A DNA stretch of 64,000 bases from Lineus longissimus (lineage: Eukaryota > Nemertea > Pilidiophora > Heteronemertea > Lineidae), in contig NC_088317.1 of assembly GCF_910592395.1 (NCBI RefSeq), positions 14,940,001 to 15,004,000 on the forward strand, read 5' to 3'. Shown piece by piece: positions 1 to 11,740 of this stretch. The stretch's first letter is position 1; every line of letters starts with the position of its first letter. Both the position numbers and the translations under genes were made by a program. A model generated the notes under the pieces. That model searched no databases. It had not been told where the DNA came from and was given only the letters and a program-made list of their open reading frames with translations.

Positions 1-346
1 CATAGTAGTGGTGAACATAGCGCCACTTTTGCAATTGAGTATTCTGACAAAAAGACATTGATTTGATGAAACAAAAACTTGATGATGATCAAGGCTATTG
101 AACATGCACTCGGATGTCCCGGACAAACTTCCAAAATTTACCTTGAACTCGTTCATACACATGATGACATGGTTCAATATCTGGCCCATAAGACTACATC
201 GTTATTTATTTGAAAATTTAGAGTGAAATTTCACATCGACGAGTTATGATAGCTAAGGGTGGTTTATGTTGTTGTGACATTCATGCTTAGTTTTAGCTGC
301 TTTTTTATCGCTTTAATGTTTACTTTTGTTAGTGTTTGCGTGTTAT

Positions 347-566
347 CACAGTGGCTAAAGGTATCGGCTTGCCTAAGAAAAGTACTTGTTTACCTGGAGA
401 GGAAATGACGACACAAAAGAAACATACAAAAGAGTAGTTCATTTTGAGGGGCGAAAGACCCGCATTTGTTATCTTTTATTGTGCGATTGTATCCCTCCAA
501 CACTGTAATGAGGGGCCCTTGTTTCTATTGTGTTGCAAAGGTAAACCAATACCTTTACCCACCATG
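347..566 (+). mobile_element. Short inverted-repeat element (MITE), copy A of a 4-copy family
   Basis: A 220-bp element whose ends are inverted copies of about 25 bp, resembling CACGGTGGCTAAAGGTATCG. It is flanked by a perfect 5-bp direct repeat, GTTAT at 342-346 and again at 567-571, as expected for a target-site duplication. The interior is shared with the copies at 11527-11740, about 22290-22503 and 49888-50440. No coding capacity is visible, so it is a non-autonomous DNA transposon of unassigned superfamily. If the cholinesterase T exon at 1147 belongs to a gene starting before the window, this copy sits in its last intron. Confidence 0.75.
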
Positions 567-892
567 GTTATTTTTAAGTTGCCCCCTCCCCCCATATTCT
601 AGTGTTCCCGCACACACTAGACAACTAGAGAGGACCAAGACGTTTAGATAAGGGAACCGGAGGAAAACGTGTCAATGTGTCTTTCACCGTTACCAGACAC
701 TCAATAGAAAAGAATCAATCGGAAACACATTCAAAAACGTCCGGCTCAGACAATTTGCAACCCTACTGTTTTGACCGTTGAGTTAGCCATTGTTAAATGT
801 GAAAATATGCATGTTGATGGTTCATTATGATATAAACTGCTTGTCACGTTTTATGTGATGTTGGTTGAACGTTGGGGGGAGAGGGGGGGGGG

Positions 893-966
893 GGGCAACA
901 ATGGAAATCAAACATGGGATCCATGATGGTTAGTTAGAGACCCCAGCCACTGGACCACCGTCGCCC
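893..966 (-). repeat. tRNA-like sequence, probably a SINE head or tRNA pseudogene
   Basis: Read on the minus strand this 74-nt stretch starts GGGCGAC and ends GTTGCCC, which can pair as a 7-bp acceptor stem with one G-U. It contains an A-box-like TGGTCCAGTGG and a B-box-like TGTTTGATTTCC at tRNA-like spacing. The T stem does not pair well and I cannot read a sound anticodon arm, so it is not a functional tRNA. A degenerate tRNA-derived SINE or pseudogene is most likely. A run of 13 G lies just outside it (883-895). Confidence 0.35.
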
Positions 967-1146
967 TTGTAGTATCATGACACCAGTAAGGTTGTCTAAT
1001 GTCTCGTGATCATTTTATAACACTGTGTGTTTCATGAATTGAATCAGCAGCTTTTAAGCGTGACTGACCGCCACATGCAATCTTTTTAGTGAACTATAGC
1101 AGTAATTTTATAGCGAATACTAATAAAATTCTATTGCCTTTTTCAG

Positions 1147-1301
1147 CTGACATTACTAATACCGAGATAGAATGGAAACGCCAAATGCATGATCACTCGT
1201 CACAAATGTCGGATTGGAAGTTACAGTATGAACAATACAAGATGAATGCAGCGTCTTATGTGCAGTGCAGCCGAGACGAGGCGTTTCCGAATACACCATA
1301 G
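1147..1301 (+). CDS. Terminal T-peptide exon of a second cholinesterase gene (body upstream of window)
   Basis: This is the last coding exon of a tailed cholinesterase. It starts after a clear acceptor (pyrimidine tract then TTTTTCAG at 1139-1146), completes a codon begun by one base in the previous exon, and ends at TAG 1299-1301, giving about 50 residues. The peptide carries the hallmarks of the tryptophan amphiphilic tetramerisation domain: EWK, then a second WKxQY motif 14 residues later, aromatic residues on one helix face, and a Cys 17 residues after the second Trp for inter-subunit disulfides. In vertebrate AChE-T this tail binds ColQ or PRiMA. The central Trp of the usual 7-residue series is His here. 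The entry phase equals that of the minus-strand gene's T exon at 15660-15500, supporting common descent. The catalytic exons are not in the window. Whether the parent enzyme is an AChE or another cholinesterase cannot be told from the tail. Confidence 0.82.
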
Positions 1302-1834
1302 GACGACCTTTCACTTGCTCTCAGAGAGTGGTCTTTGTGACAAGGAAAGAGTGGCTACTCACTGACCACCTATTGGGAACTTATTAACCTAAAGAATACT
1401 TCCGTGTCACTCCTATTGTAACTAAGTGCAGAGGAGTAATCAAAAATCCCATTGCAGACTTAAATTATAGATATTGGGATCTGGGTGACATAGCCAGAAA
1501 GTCTTAAATCATCATATAGAACATTGGAGGCTTCCATTGATGTTGTACACATCGCCGTAGTCCTATAAACTTAGTTTCCAAGGATAAAATTCCAGGTTTA
1601 TTTATAGACAATGCTCCGATTGTTTAAGCATTGTGAAACAAGTATAATAGTTGGTCTTACGCTGGATGTTTAACCTCTTCAGTACTTACGTATTACTTCA
1701 TTCATAGTATTATATTTATGTAACGAAACAGACCCGCACATGTAGATCCCGAAGCCGCGCTTTTTTTAAACCCAGCAACGATAGGATGTACTGTTATTCG
1801 AAAACTAATCGTCAAATGTACTGTATTTAAGATA

Positions 1835-1840
1835 AATAAA
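1835..1840 (+). terminator. Candidate polyadenylation signal of the plus-strand cholinesterase
   Basis: AATAAA lies about 530 bases after the stop codon of the T exon ending at 1301. It is the first canonical hexamer I see downstream on this strand. No transcript evidence is available. Confidence 0.4.
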
Positions 1841-2218
1841 TACCTAACAACGTAATCTGTGTTGTTAACTGCCCGTCTTCACATGCACCAGGTCTCAATA
1901 CATTCTTATCCACAGCCTACATATTGTATAATCACATATATATTTTACGAATCTGATCACAAGCGTTTTTGCAATAGATAAATTTGAAATATTATAATAC
2001 ACCCTGACGGCAACATTTTAGATATTTTGTTCATATTGAGTATTTAGCGAAGCAGGAAAAAAACCACGGGGAAACCGCCTTGCGTGTCACGTGGTGCGTT
2101 TCAGCCAATCAATTACGATGTTAGATACCATTCCGCCAGCAACACGCCTGCAACTTACGTATAACCAAGCAGTTTTCCCGCGGATCATTTCAAACACAAA
2201 TTAGGTTGCCGATTGGGT

Positions 2219-2374
2219 GTGGGAGTCTGAAGGTGGCGCAACCTTACTATTCTATTTTAGTCACGCCACCAAACATTATACATTTTAACCAAGTGCGTAT
2301 GCCCTGGTTACGGGTACGCTAGGTGGCGTGGACAGAAATATGATAGTGAGGTTGCGCCCTCTTCCGACTCCCAC
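2219..2374. mobile_element. Fold-back element with ~52-bp arms
   Basis: The left arm 2219-2270 (starting GTGGGAGTCTGAAGGTGGCG) and right arm 2322-2374 are imperfect inverted copies over their whole length, separated by a ~50-bp loop. No ORF of note lies inside. Long arms and a short loop are typical of fold-back MITEs. No convincing target-site duplication was identified. Confidence 0.65.
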
Positions 2375-5300
2375 TGCTATAAAATGCTTGATAAGTTGTC
2401 GAGGCATCCCGGTTTTCTTGACGACACAGCAAGTAAAGCTGGGTCGTTGGTTTACACCGCTCGCTACCACGCTATAGAGCCCGCGAATGAGAACCAAGGA
2501 ATGGATATAATTTCTGGATGAATGGGCGTGATTTTCAAGAAACTGTAATTCCAGGCTCTTCACAGTCCTTCCAATGAGACTGGCGTTCCACGCGTCTGGT
2601 TTATATGTCGGAGCAAACGACCCCGCCAAGTGAGAAACACGAATCGCTTGCGTGGCATCTAAATCTACTGGCCGATAACAGAGTCACTACGCAAAAAGCA
2701 GTTGGCGCCTAACCGTTGGCAAGTAAAAACGTCGATCCCGCCTTGGAAGAGGAATACTCCTTGGAGAATAAGTCCTCTAAGTGCCGACCGAACGCTGGAG
2801 AAGCTTCAGCTTGCGAACGCACAGACAACATGCTGATTGAGAAAAATAAACACGCTCTGTCCTAATTCTGTGCAAGGCTCACAGATTTAGTTCAATACTA
2901 TGTAGTTTGATAATATGTGCATTTTGTAAGTTGTTCTGCTTTCTTTTATTACAGATAAGAAGCTTAATGCCCCATACAACGCGACAATGTGTGAAATTAA
3001 CAACGCGCCCACCATTGCTAAGGAACAACCAATCATCATGCTCATACTTAGCTGCCTCGTTCTCATGCTGAGTTTGCACCAATAAACGACAGGGACCATT
3101 AATTACAATCACAACCGTTGCCAGGTGACCGTTACCAACTATGGCAGCCACGGGAGGGCCGACGTCCAGGCAGTAGCTGCCTTCAAGCGCACAAAGGACA
3201 GCCCGAAACACGGTACAAGGGAAAGCCCAGAAGAATTGAAGAGGATAGGATGTTAGCTTTGAATCATTATCATTGGCATGTAGAATTTTGTACTTGAGGT
3301 AAAAGAGGGCGCGATTTCCTAAGCGCCCCGAATATTATGTCGGTTATGAGTAACAACCATCGTAAATGGTACATATTGGAATGCCAAGCTATTTGTTTCA
3401 GATAAGGACGTTTCATACGACGATTGAGCACACCTTACAAACCTGCTGCAGTGGCTCTCTAGAGATACAAAAGCATGAAATTAGTATAAACACATGCTGC
3501 AGTCTTCGAGGAAAGCATTTGACGAAGTTGTAGGACGCCAAACTCGCGCACAATTTTAGATGATGCGCATACCTCTACGCCGCAAACGCTAACAGAAAAG
3601 CAACGATAGGGCGTGTAATGATTGGTGCCATGCACTCTTAAATTAAACGATTTTGAGCTGTTTGAAACACCTTTTAGAGCTTTTCAACACAATAATGTGC
3701 CCGGTAGAGGTTTTTCAGGGAAAGGAAGAACACGTCAAGCTTTTCCGCAAACCCAAAAACCTAGTTGATAGGATTTCATTTCTGTGTCGTGTTCAGTTTT
3801 GTGTTTGTTAAAAAAGCCTAAAATGTCTTCAAAGAGCTCAGAAGCCGTTATCTGTGTCAGTGCAGGTTACGTGCGAGGTATCCGTGTGGCTAAACTCTCT
3901 GCTCCTCTTGAGACGGATTGTGGACCATTGGGAAAATTCGGTACCGGGTGTCTTCAGCGAGAAGAAGCGTATTAAAGAAATTGAATATTATAACATGTGC
4001 TGTGCACAGTGTCAAACATGAACTTAGCTATCTCAGTTCTAGACGTCCTGCTAGATTTTCGTTTCACTTGTTTTAGCTTACCAACTGTAAATCATTATGT
4101 TTTGTTTATATTTCATCAAAATATTATAGCGTGTGCATTATTACATTAGAATATCATTACATCGGATCACTTCAAATATGCAAATTGTACCATATGGGAT
4201 TTCAATTTCTGCAAGTAACATATTTCATTATTTAGAGAAGAAAATACCTCTGCATTCTGCTAGTATTGTAAATTGTTAAGTTATACCGAATTTTAAAAAT
4301 GGACACATTCATACCAGGTTTTTGTTTACAAATATAAGCCTGATTCAAGTTCAGTGAAATGTCCAGTGCATTGTGCAGTGCATAATTTTTGGCGTGGCCT
4401 AGAGGAGAGTGGGAGGTATTTAGACCACACTAAGCCCTGTACATTTGATAGAAGTTCCACTTGTATACGAGCTTGTGTTTGAAAATAAATCCCTTGTTAG
4501 GATGTGTCAGTTTGAAATTCGATGTGCAAGGACATGTGCTATCAATATTTTCTCTACAACCATCTAGCCAATGATCTACATTTAGCCACCTGGCGGAAAT
4601 GAATAAAACTAGTTTAGATTTGGCTGAGCATCTGAACATTTTTTCGAAGTATGAAAGGGCATGTGGGTTTTAGGAGCTTCTTTTCCATTTTTAATCAAAT
4701 ATAGCATACTGTACATTGTACATTATTTCATGATGATTTTGGTAAAAAGGTATGCAACAAATTGTGTACATTTAGGTGGACTAAGACTTTAGATAGACTA
4801 ACTGTATACGGTACTGCATTACATTACACTAGTTATACATGCAAAGAATTTAACCTGTTTGTAATCGAATATAAAGTGCACATGAGTATATATAAATTGC
4901 ACGTCTTTATATGTAAAATATAATTTATCATATCTGCATGAATTTGTAGGAACTTCACAAATTTGCATATTCCATACACACTTAAGTGTGTACATATGTT
5001 TTCCTCAGGCGGGAATTTTTTCCTCAAACCTCACTGTAATCATTTTAATATATGTAAATATTATCATTGTTAATATTCAATATGTGATCGTGTATTTTCA
5101 AAACAAATTGCCTCATCATCTCATTTTATTGTTGGTCAGATGACAACAGTAACCTAATGTTACTTTGTGGTAAGAAACCGAAAAAAATCTGACACAAAGT
5201 TGCACCATCTCTTCTCCTCGGAAATTCCTTTGGCGCCCGCGTCTTAATGATGATCTTTTTCTGGTTTGGTGCTCTGCACAAAAGGGTCAAGAAAGCTATG

Positions 5301-7189
5301 TAAGTTTATGAAAATGCTTCCAACACGCGTGCGGATAGTGTTGGTATAGTGACATTTTCCCCGCAGAAAGATTTGAAAGACGCATTGAGAATAAATCTCA
5401 GCGAACACGGTGGAGGAAATCAACAGAATTTAAGCTTAATACACCACTCGCCATAACATTTAACGTCTCACGTCCTATTATCGCCGTTTGATCAAATCGT
5501 TGTGCGTGTCCATAGCATTGAAATCGGCGATAACAGAACTCGTTCGGTGATATCATAACTTTTGAATTCGGTTTTCATGAGAGTCAAAATTTCCGAAACG
5601 CAATGGAAAGGTTCATAATGTGTATTTCAGCAAATCTTTCTTTTTGCAATAACGACTTCGACAGACACATAACATGGCTATTCATTATACCATTATTTGG
5701 AGTAAGTCGTGCAGGAAGACTTCATGAATGTGTATACATGTACGCTAAATTTCTCATACAAAATTACTCACTCTATTATCTGAAAGAACCTCCTGCAAGT
5801 AAATTGAGCTAATGCGTGTTTAGCGTTATTTTTTTGTGGACAAATTCGAAAGAGAAGCATTTTAAATACCTGATTCCCTTAGAGCGCTCCAGTTATTCGC
5901 CCAAGTTTGCCCCTGTGGCAAAATTAAGCAACTCGAGCGGCAATTCGGCACGGAATTCAGCCGTATTTAGTCGAATCAAGCCGTATACCGTATGTGATTG
6001 TTTCAGTCAGAATAAATGGCCATGTCTGCTGCATTTCTCGAGTTCCTTCAAACAAGCAAGTTGTCTATATAACTTCCTTGCTCTAACGCGGATATAAGCC
6101 ACTATTGGCCACAATAACAATACGAAATATTTGAATAACGCCTTTCCAGGTTGCCCTTCTCTAACAGCCGTTCTAACAACTGGCTAATTATTGCTATTGT
6201 TTTAAACATCTGATTAGATAAATATTTTGAACTGGTTCTCTTTATTTGTCGTCTTTGAGTTCTCAGCAGCTGGTTCCGAAGAGCGTAGGGGCAGTATCTG
6301 CAACAACCTACAGCCTGGTGGAGGGGTGGACCGGACACTCGTCCCTGTCCTCACGAATATGAGGTATCTTAGAGCCAAACCTATCAAAGATTAAAAAAAC
6401 CCAAGGATTAACGGCCTGCGATTGTACGAAATGAGTGGTGATGTTTGAAATTGAGTGAATGATGTGAAGTTCTGCCATTGAGGCAGATGATCCAAACCAG
6501 ACATACATTTTGAATCAGTTTGCTTCATCTTTGCCGCGGAAATGCTCTCTTCCTCCTGTTTAGTTTGATAGATCGGGTAGCGCAAAGCTTTGTTTTTGCG
6601 TGCTAGTGTGAGTGGTTGCGTGTTGCTGGTTGATGTAACTCCGGGATGAATCTGCACGACTTAACAGGATGCCAAGGGAAGTCACAACCTTTTCAAGTTT
6701 TTTTAGAGTGTACTCCTCATCAGGTCATAATGCATTGTTCTTCAAAACCGAATTTTTCGAAAAATAGATGTGTCATTTTGTGTTTTGAATGTTTTCAAAT
6801 ATGCATCAAAGTTATTGTTATTTGTTTATTGTGAAATAACTCTCTCGTTCATCATAACTTGGGAAAAACCAATCCGTGTATGATGTGTAGGTGCAATAGT
6901 AAACAAACCTTTGTGTAGAAAGTAAAATCATTTTTCAAGCTAGGGTGAAAAGAGTTTTGTATGTAACATATATCATCATATTAGTCTAAATTGTATAGGT
7001 TTATTTCTTATATATGAAATAATGTGATATTAGGAATCCATTTGTTAAATATACTCTGATTTTACAATTATGTTGGTCCATGTTGTTAGTTGAGAGAGAA
7101 TATAAAGGTTATGCATTTTGGATACTGGGTTATGTCCCGTGAAGATTTAATGTGATGAAGCTATAAGGCAAGCGCCGTATGCAGAATTC
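2375..7189. other. Repeat-poor intergenic DNA without a recognised gene
   Basis: The stretch lies between the two convergent cholinesterase genes. It has only short ORFs in all frames, the longest being 110 codons on the minus strand at 2879-3211. That ORF shows no recognisable domain and overlaps another ORF in a different frame. AT-rich runs occur around 4100-5100. I see no RNA gene or splice-bounded exon that I could defend. Confidence 0.5.
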
Positions 7190-7609
7190 GAGACAAGTCC
7201 ACCATTGATTTTATAAACATTTTAGCAGTTAATGTTTGACTGCGTCGCATTACATATTGCGTGGGGTTGTGAATCTGAAATGTTGATATGACATTCCGAA
7301 CAGTCGGGCAAGTAAATGGTGAAAAGTAATCTGGTAGTTGACCACGGAATTTTTTTGATAATCGACAAATTGGACAGTCGTTGATGTTTCCGTTATTTTT
7401 AGTCAACTGGCAGAAAAATCACAAAACACGCCCCCTATTGCCAGATTAGCAAAATTCAAAATTAATTTTTTCATCAAATAATTTCCTGATATCTGTAGAC
7501 TTGCCACACCAAATAACTTTTCAATACCTCTCCAAATATGCACTTGACAGTTAAAAACATACTCGCGTCTTATCTCCAACCTATGAATATTCAATGGTGG
7601 TCTTGTCTC
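7190..7609 (-). mobile_element. Inverted-repeat element, copy 1 of a two-copy family
   Basis: The left end GAGACAAGTCCACCATTGA and right end, which reads GAGACAAGACCACCATTGA on the minus strand, are near-perfect terminal inverted repeats. Direct ATTC tetranucleotides abut both ends (7186-7189 and 7610-7613) and may be a 4-bp target-site duplication. A second, shorter element with the same termini and the same subterminal motif (TATTCATAGGTTGGAG) lies at 12890-13090 in the opposite orientation. Two ORFs of 63 and 81 codons inside on the minus strand show no domain I recognise. Confidence 0.65.
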
Positions 7610-8604
7610 ATTCTAAGAGGAGAGCGGCGGTGCGTCATTTCCGGATACGATCTAGAATATCGCCGCGCGGGTCAAGAATGATATACAGTAATATATACGT
7701 TAAACCCTCTAGTGCCTGATATAGTTAAATTCCACCATTGTTTTGTTTCCGAACTATTTTTTCTCAATATAGCAACTAAAAATAGCAAAAAATGGATAAA
7801 ACTCGTTTTCCGTTGAAACTATCGAAATATTTTAAGTCAAAAGAGACAGAATCATTAGCAAGAATTCATAAAGTCATTATGAATTCTTGTTATCAGGCAG
7901 TAGAAATATAAGTCATATCAAACATGGATTAAATACATGTGTACTTTGCCATCAATCGTACAATATTTTCAGATTTAAACTCAGAACCATAAGATATCAT
8001 GTATCTTGTTGGTCCAGGATTCCATTACGAATTTATTCGCATAACGAATTCAAATTTTCCCATTCTTTCGTTTTTATTTTTGTGGAATACCATTTAAACA
8101 TAAATTTTGAATATGCAAGAAACCTAGTGGTTCATGATTGATTTTTTTTCAAATTTAGAGATTGCAAAACATGAAATGAAGATTTAGTGATGTGTACGCA
8201 TTTTTTGATGACGTCAGTGTTTGTTGATGACGCTTATCGATGATGTCACATGAAACTTTGTATAACTTACCACATAAGAATGACCAATTTGAAGTGAATA
8301 TTACTTTGTACGGTTAAAATTTATCTTAAAATCTCTTATTTAATAAGTCATATAGATTCATCCCACAGAATAATATTTAAACAATTTTCATCAACGTGTA
8401 CATTTACGCATTTGTTAATTGAGATTTCTAACTTTTTCATTAATCCGTAAATATCATATTCTATTCCCAAACATACATATTATTGTTTGGATCAATTAAA
8501 CCTACGAGTGCTGTAACGGGCGGGAATGTTGTTAAGGAAATTTAAGACGATAACTGTAAGATACAGGACATTAAACGATAACTTAGAGAAATTGCGCCAA
8601 ACAT

Positions 8605-8713
8605 AACACCAGGGGCGCCACCTACTAGAGGGACTATCAAACGTGTGCACAAACGTGTACAATTTACATAATGATAGTTCCTCCCCTGTCTACCAGGTGG
8701 CGCCTTTGGTATT
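8605..8713. mobile_element. Palindromic element, ~109 bp
   Basis: Inverted arms pair AACACCAGGGGCGCCACCT at the left with the reverse complement of AGGTGGCGCCTTTGGTATT at the right, with a few mismatches, and continue through GACTATCA/TGATAGTTC. The loop contains a smaller repeated ACGTGT motif. It is most simply a fold-back MITE, and single-stranded it would form a long hairpin. Confidence 0.6.
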
Positions 8714-10667
8714 TTAATGAGGGCACATTTTCCCCGGCATTGTATTATTTTATAATGTAAGAAAATGCTTCGTCATATCCGAGAAAAATATAGAACAATA
8801 TAACTTTTTGTTTATAGAACCTTATGACAACAAAATCTATCAGAAATGACGTCATCATAGTCTGAATATATCCTCGAAATAAAAAAACACCAAATTCTTC
8901 TTTCGGATATCTCTAAATTGACAAAGCAGTAAATGAGATTTCATCAGTTTTGATTAACGAGTTGTATCGTTTTGCACCTTCGTCCATGTAGTAATTGAAA
9001 ATTCAAACTCGAGTAAATTTGCAATTCATTTTACAACAGTTTTCTGTATCACACAAAAGCAAATACAAATCTTTAAAAAAAGTTGGTGACAAAACTTAAT
9101 TGATTATACAGTCGTTCAAGATTAGAAACAATGTGTGCAATTTTTTTTAAATATCAAAATATACTAGATGCAACTGATTATGAAGTCTTCGCTGGCGATT
9201 TCTTAAGAATATTTTAGTAAAATAACAGAAGTTAATATAAAATGGATACTGAGTGCAAATTGTGAGGCCTGTACATATTTAGAAGTGATGAAGCCAAGAT
9301 AAGCAGAACAACCATTGAACTATGATGACGTTATGATTTCACAAAAATTGTACAGCATTCGTGGGGTATGAACCATTGTAAACAATTTGTACGTGTCAAC
9401 ATTACTTGTGTTGGAAGTCAAAAATAAATTTTGCCATTTCTCAGAAAAGATGTGTTCATTTCTCATTACAGGAGCACGTGATGAACTACTTCTCCTGTGA
9501 AGTTGATTTGCCGCATATCCAAATTACGTTTTTGATAGATTGCGTGGTGGTCGCCGAAATCATCTATCAAAATTCCCACTTCATCATATTTTGTTGGAAC
9601 TATATCATACCGACAATGCACTATGGTTAAAAGTGATGTATTTCGGCGACGAATCTCCGCGGGTAATTCGGTCATATTAGTGTCGCCCAACAACCAATGC
9701 GTTATTCTTGGTCTCCCGGAAATTCCCGTAAACTGCCGAAAACGGAAGATGACGTCAAAGAGAGATGATACAGGGTGTTCAGAAAAGTATTATGGAGGAT
9801 AGGAATTGCGTCTAAAATGAAAAAATATGAGCACATGAATTGCCCTGGGATATTCAGAACTTGGTTTCTGCAGTCCAATATCATAAGAGACATTATATAC
9901 ACAAGTTATAAACACAATTAGCATTTGATGAATAGAAGATACCCATATTGTTGTTGTCTGTGTTATACTGAAAGGCACTCGCCACGATTTGAAAATTAAT
10001 CAATCAGTATGCAGTACAGACTTCTACGCATCTCCAGAACTAGATTAATGATGTCTGCCAACGTTAGCCGCCACCACCCAAGTCCTGCAGCTCTAATAAT
10101 CTTGAGGTAATCGCAAGTACGTGAAGATCCAATAGGTATGGCGATCACTCGATCGAATCTTTAAAATGTTTTGTCTCAAATCGCACCCGCTGAATGGCCA
10201 TGTAAATCCCAGTTAAGGCATGAGAGCACAAAATGAAATTGTCAAATACATGTACATGTAGTACGTACATGTATTATATCAATTAACACGCGCAACCTAC
10301 AACGCACTACACATATCAATCTTACATGTCAAAGTTCACTGTAAGTTTTGCTTACCGATTTCATGTCTCCATCGCCTAATCTTCATTATCCCGACACACT
10401 TCTTCCTGGAGATATTGTGGGCATGGCTCCAATATGACCGTAGGTGCATCACATTGTGGACTTATGACTCGAATATGTGCAACTTCTTGTTTTCATTTTG
10501 ACCACCATACTGCTCCAAGACCATTGTGGACAAGCGTGCATTTGTTATCTTCCCGGAAAGAAGAGTTCGTTGACCCACTTCTTTCTTTATAAGGGTGGTC
10601 AATTCCAAGCGGCAAGGAAAGGAAAATGTCAATCCTCAATAAGGTGACATCATGCCCGCATTTGCCA
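8714..10667. other. Intergenic stretch; one minus-strand ORF of possible interest
   Basis: There is no firm gene here. On the minus strand, 9693 to 9466 encodes an open frame that continues upstream without a stop for about 15 codons and contains a GDTN motif followed ~36 residues later by KYDEVGILIDDFGDH. This faintly resembles the GDS(N) and central beta-strand blocks of SGNH-hydrolase-like domains. The resemblance is weak and there are no splice sites or promoter to support expression. The rest of the stretch is AT-rich with TGTACATGTACA-type palindromes (about 10250-10275). Confidence 0.3.
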
Positions 10668-10842
10668 CAGTAGAACCCCCATAGCGGACACCTCTCTATT
10701 AAGAATACCCTCGCTATTAAGAACACGAGTTTTGGTCCCAAATTGGTCGTTTCCATTCAATTTGACTTCTAATCAGGACACCTCTTTACTAAAGACAGCA
10801 CTGGACAATCCTGAGGGTGTCCTTGATAGAGAGATTCTACTG
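10668..10842 (+). mobile_element. Pogo/Tc-like MITE, 175 bp
   Basis: It begins CAGTAGAACCCCC and ends ATTCTACTG. The whole interior aligns with the reverse complement of the element at 57366-57538, including GGACACCTCTCTATTAAG and TTTTGGTCCCAAATTGGT. Termini of the type CAGT(A/G)GAACC with TA targets are common in pogo-like members of the Tc1/mariner superfamily. The TA duplication is not intact at this copy but is at the second. It carries no transposase, so it is non-autonomous. Confidence 0.7.
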
Positions 10843-11526
10843 CGTGTGCACTTGCTATCATAAAGATAACATAGACCAACGGACTCCTACTACAACTGAA
10901 CCATTGGCCACAGTGACGACATCATCTACCGAATTATCCATGCATATACATTCTTGTACAGCAAAGCCTTTAAGAATTTACACAAGACCTTGGGTGATAT
11001 GAATAAAAATCAGCAAGTACTTTTACTTCGAATTTGTACAGAAAGGCCTAGTGTAAATGTACATGGAATTTTAGATAAAAAGCATTTGCTAGTCTTTATT
11101 CATATCACCCCATGTTGTAGCAATACCTCCCTTCCATATTATACATGTATTATCCAACTTGATCTCTCTATGGATAAGCAAAGATAGAACTTTTCAATAA
11201 TAAGGTATCATAGGCATATCATTGCAGCACCAGTTTGATTCATAGGCAGAAGAATTCAATGGACCTTTCTTACATGAATGTGTTGGAGTTTGTCCGGAAA
11301 CCATGTTGCTGGTTGAAGCCCAAAATAGGCCCAAAATGTGATACTGTGTTTGGTGAGGCTGCTCCTTGAAATAGGTGGTTCGATTTTGACAGATGATGCA
11401 GTCATCTTTGCTGTAACCTGCTGACAAATGCTTTATCAATTTGGTAATATCGCTGATGTACATGTTCGCGGCAAACCACCAGTCGACGAGCTTCCTATTG
11501 CCTTCAACTATTGCGAATTGAAATAA
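10843..11526. other. Intergenic, no gene recognised
   Basis: A 116-codon minus-strand ORF (11544-11194) overlaps the left edge of the next inverted-repeat element and has no recognisable domain. Otherwise nothing supportable is seen. Confidence 0.4.
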
Positions 11527-11740
11527 CACGGTGGGTAAAGGCATTGGTTAACCATTGCAACACAATAGAAACAAGGCCGTCCCATTACGGTGTTGGAGGG
11601 GTAATCGGATAAAAATAACAAATGCAGGCATTACGCCCCTCAAAATGAAATAATATGTTGTATGTTTCTTTTGTGTCGTCATTTCCTCTCCACGTAAACA
11701 CGTATTTCTCTTAGGCAAACCGATACCTTTAGCCACCGTG
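11527..11740 (-). mobile_element. Short inverted-repeat element (MITE), copy B
   Basis: This 214-bp copy has both termini intact (CACGGTGG... and ...CCACCGTG) and a perfect 5-bp direct repeat, AATAA at 11522-11526 and 11741-11745. It is in the opposite orientation to copy A (347-566) and is collinear with it throughout. The intact ends and duplication make it the best reference copy of the family in this window. Confidence 0.8.

Noticed and set aside
2879-3211. 110-codon minus-strand frame with a hydrophobic overlapping frame
   Set aside because: There is no domain, no splice or promoter support, and two competing frames.
3784-3975. Possible H-type tail exon for the plus-strand cholinesterase (good acceptor, right phase)
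   Set aside because: The peptide lacks a C-terminal hydrophobic segment, so it does not look like a GPI signal. The site match alone is weak.
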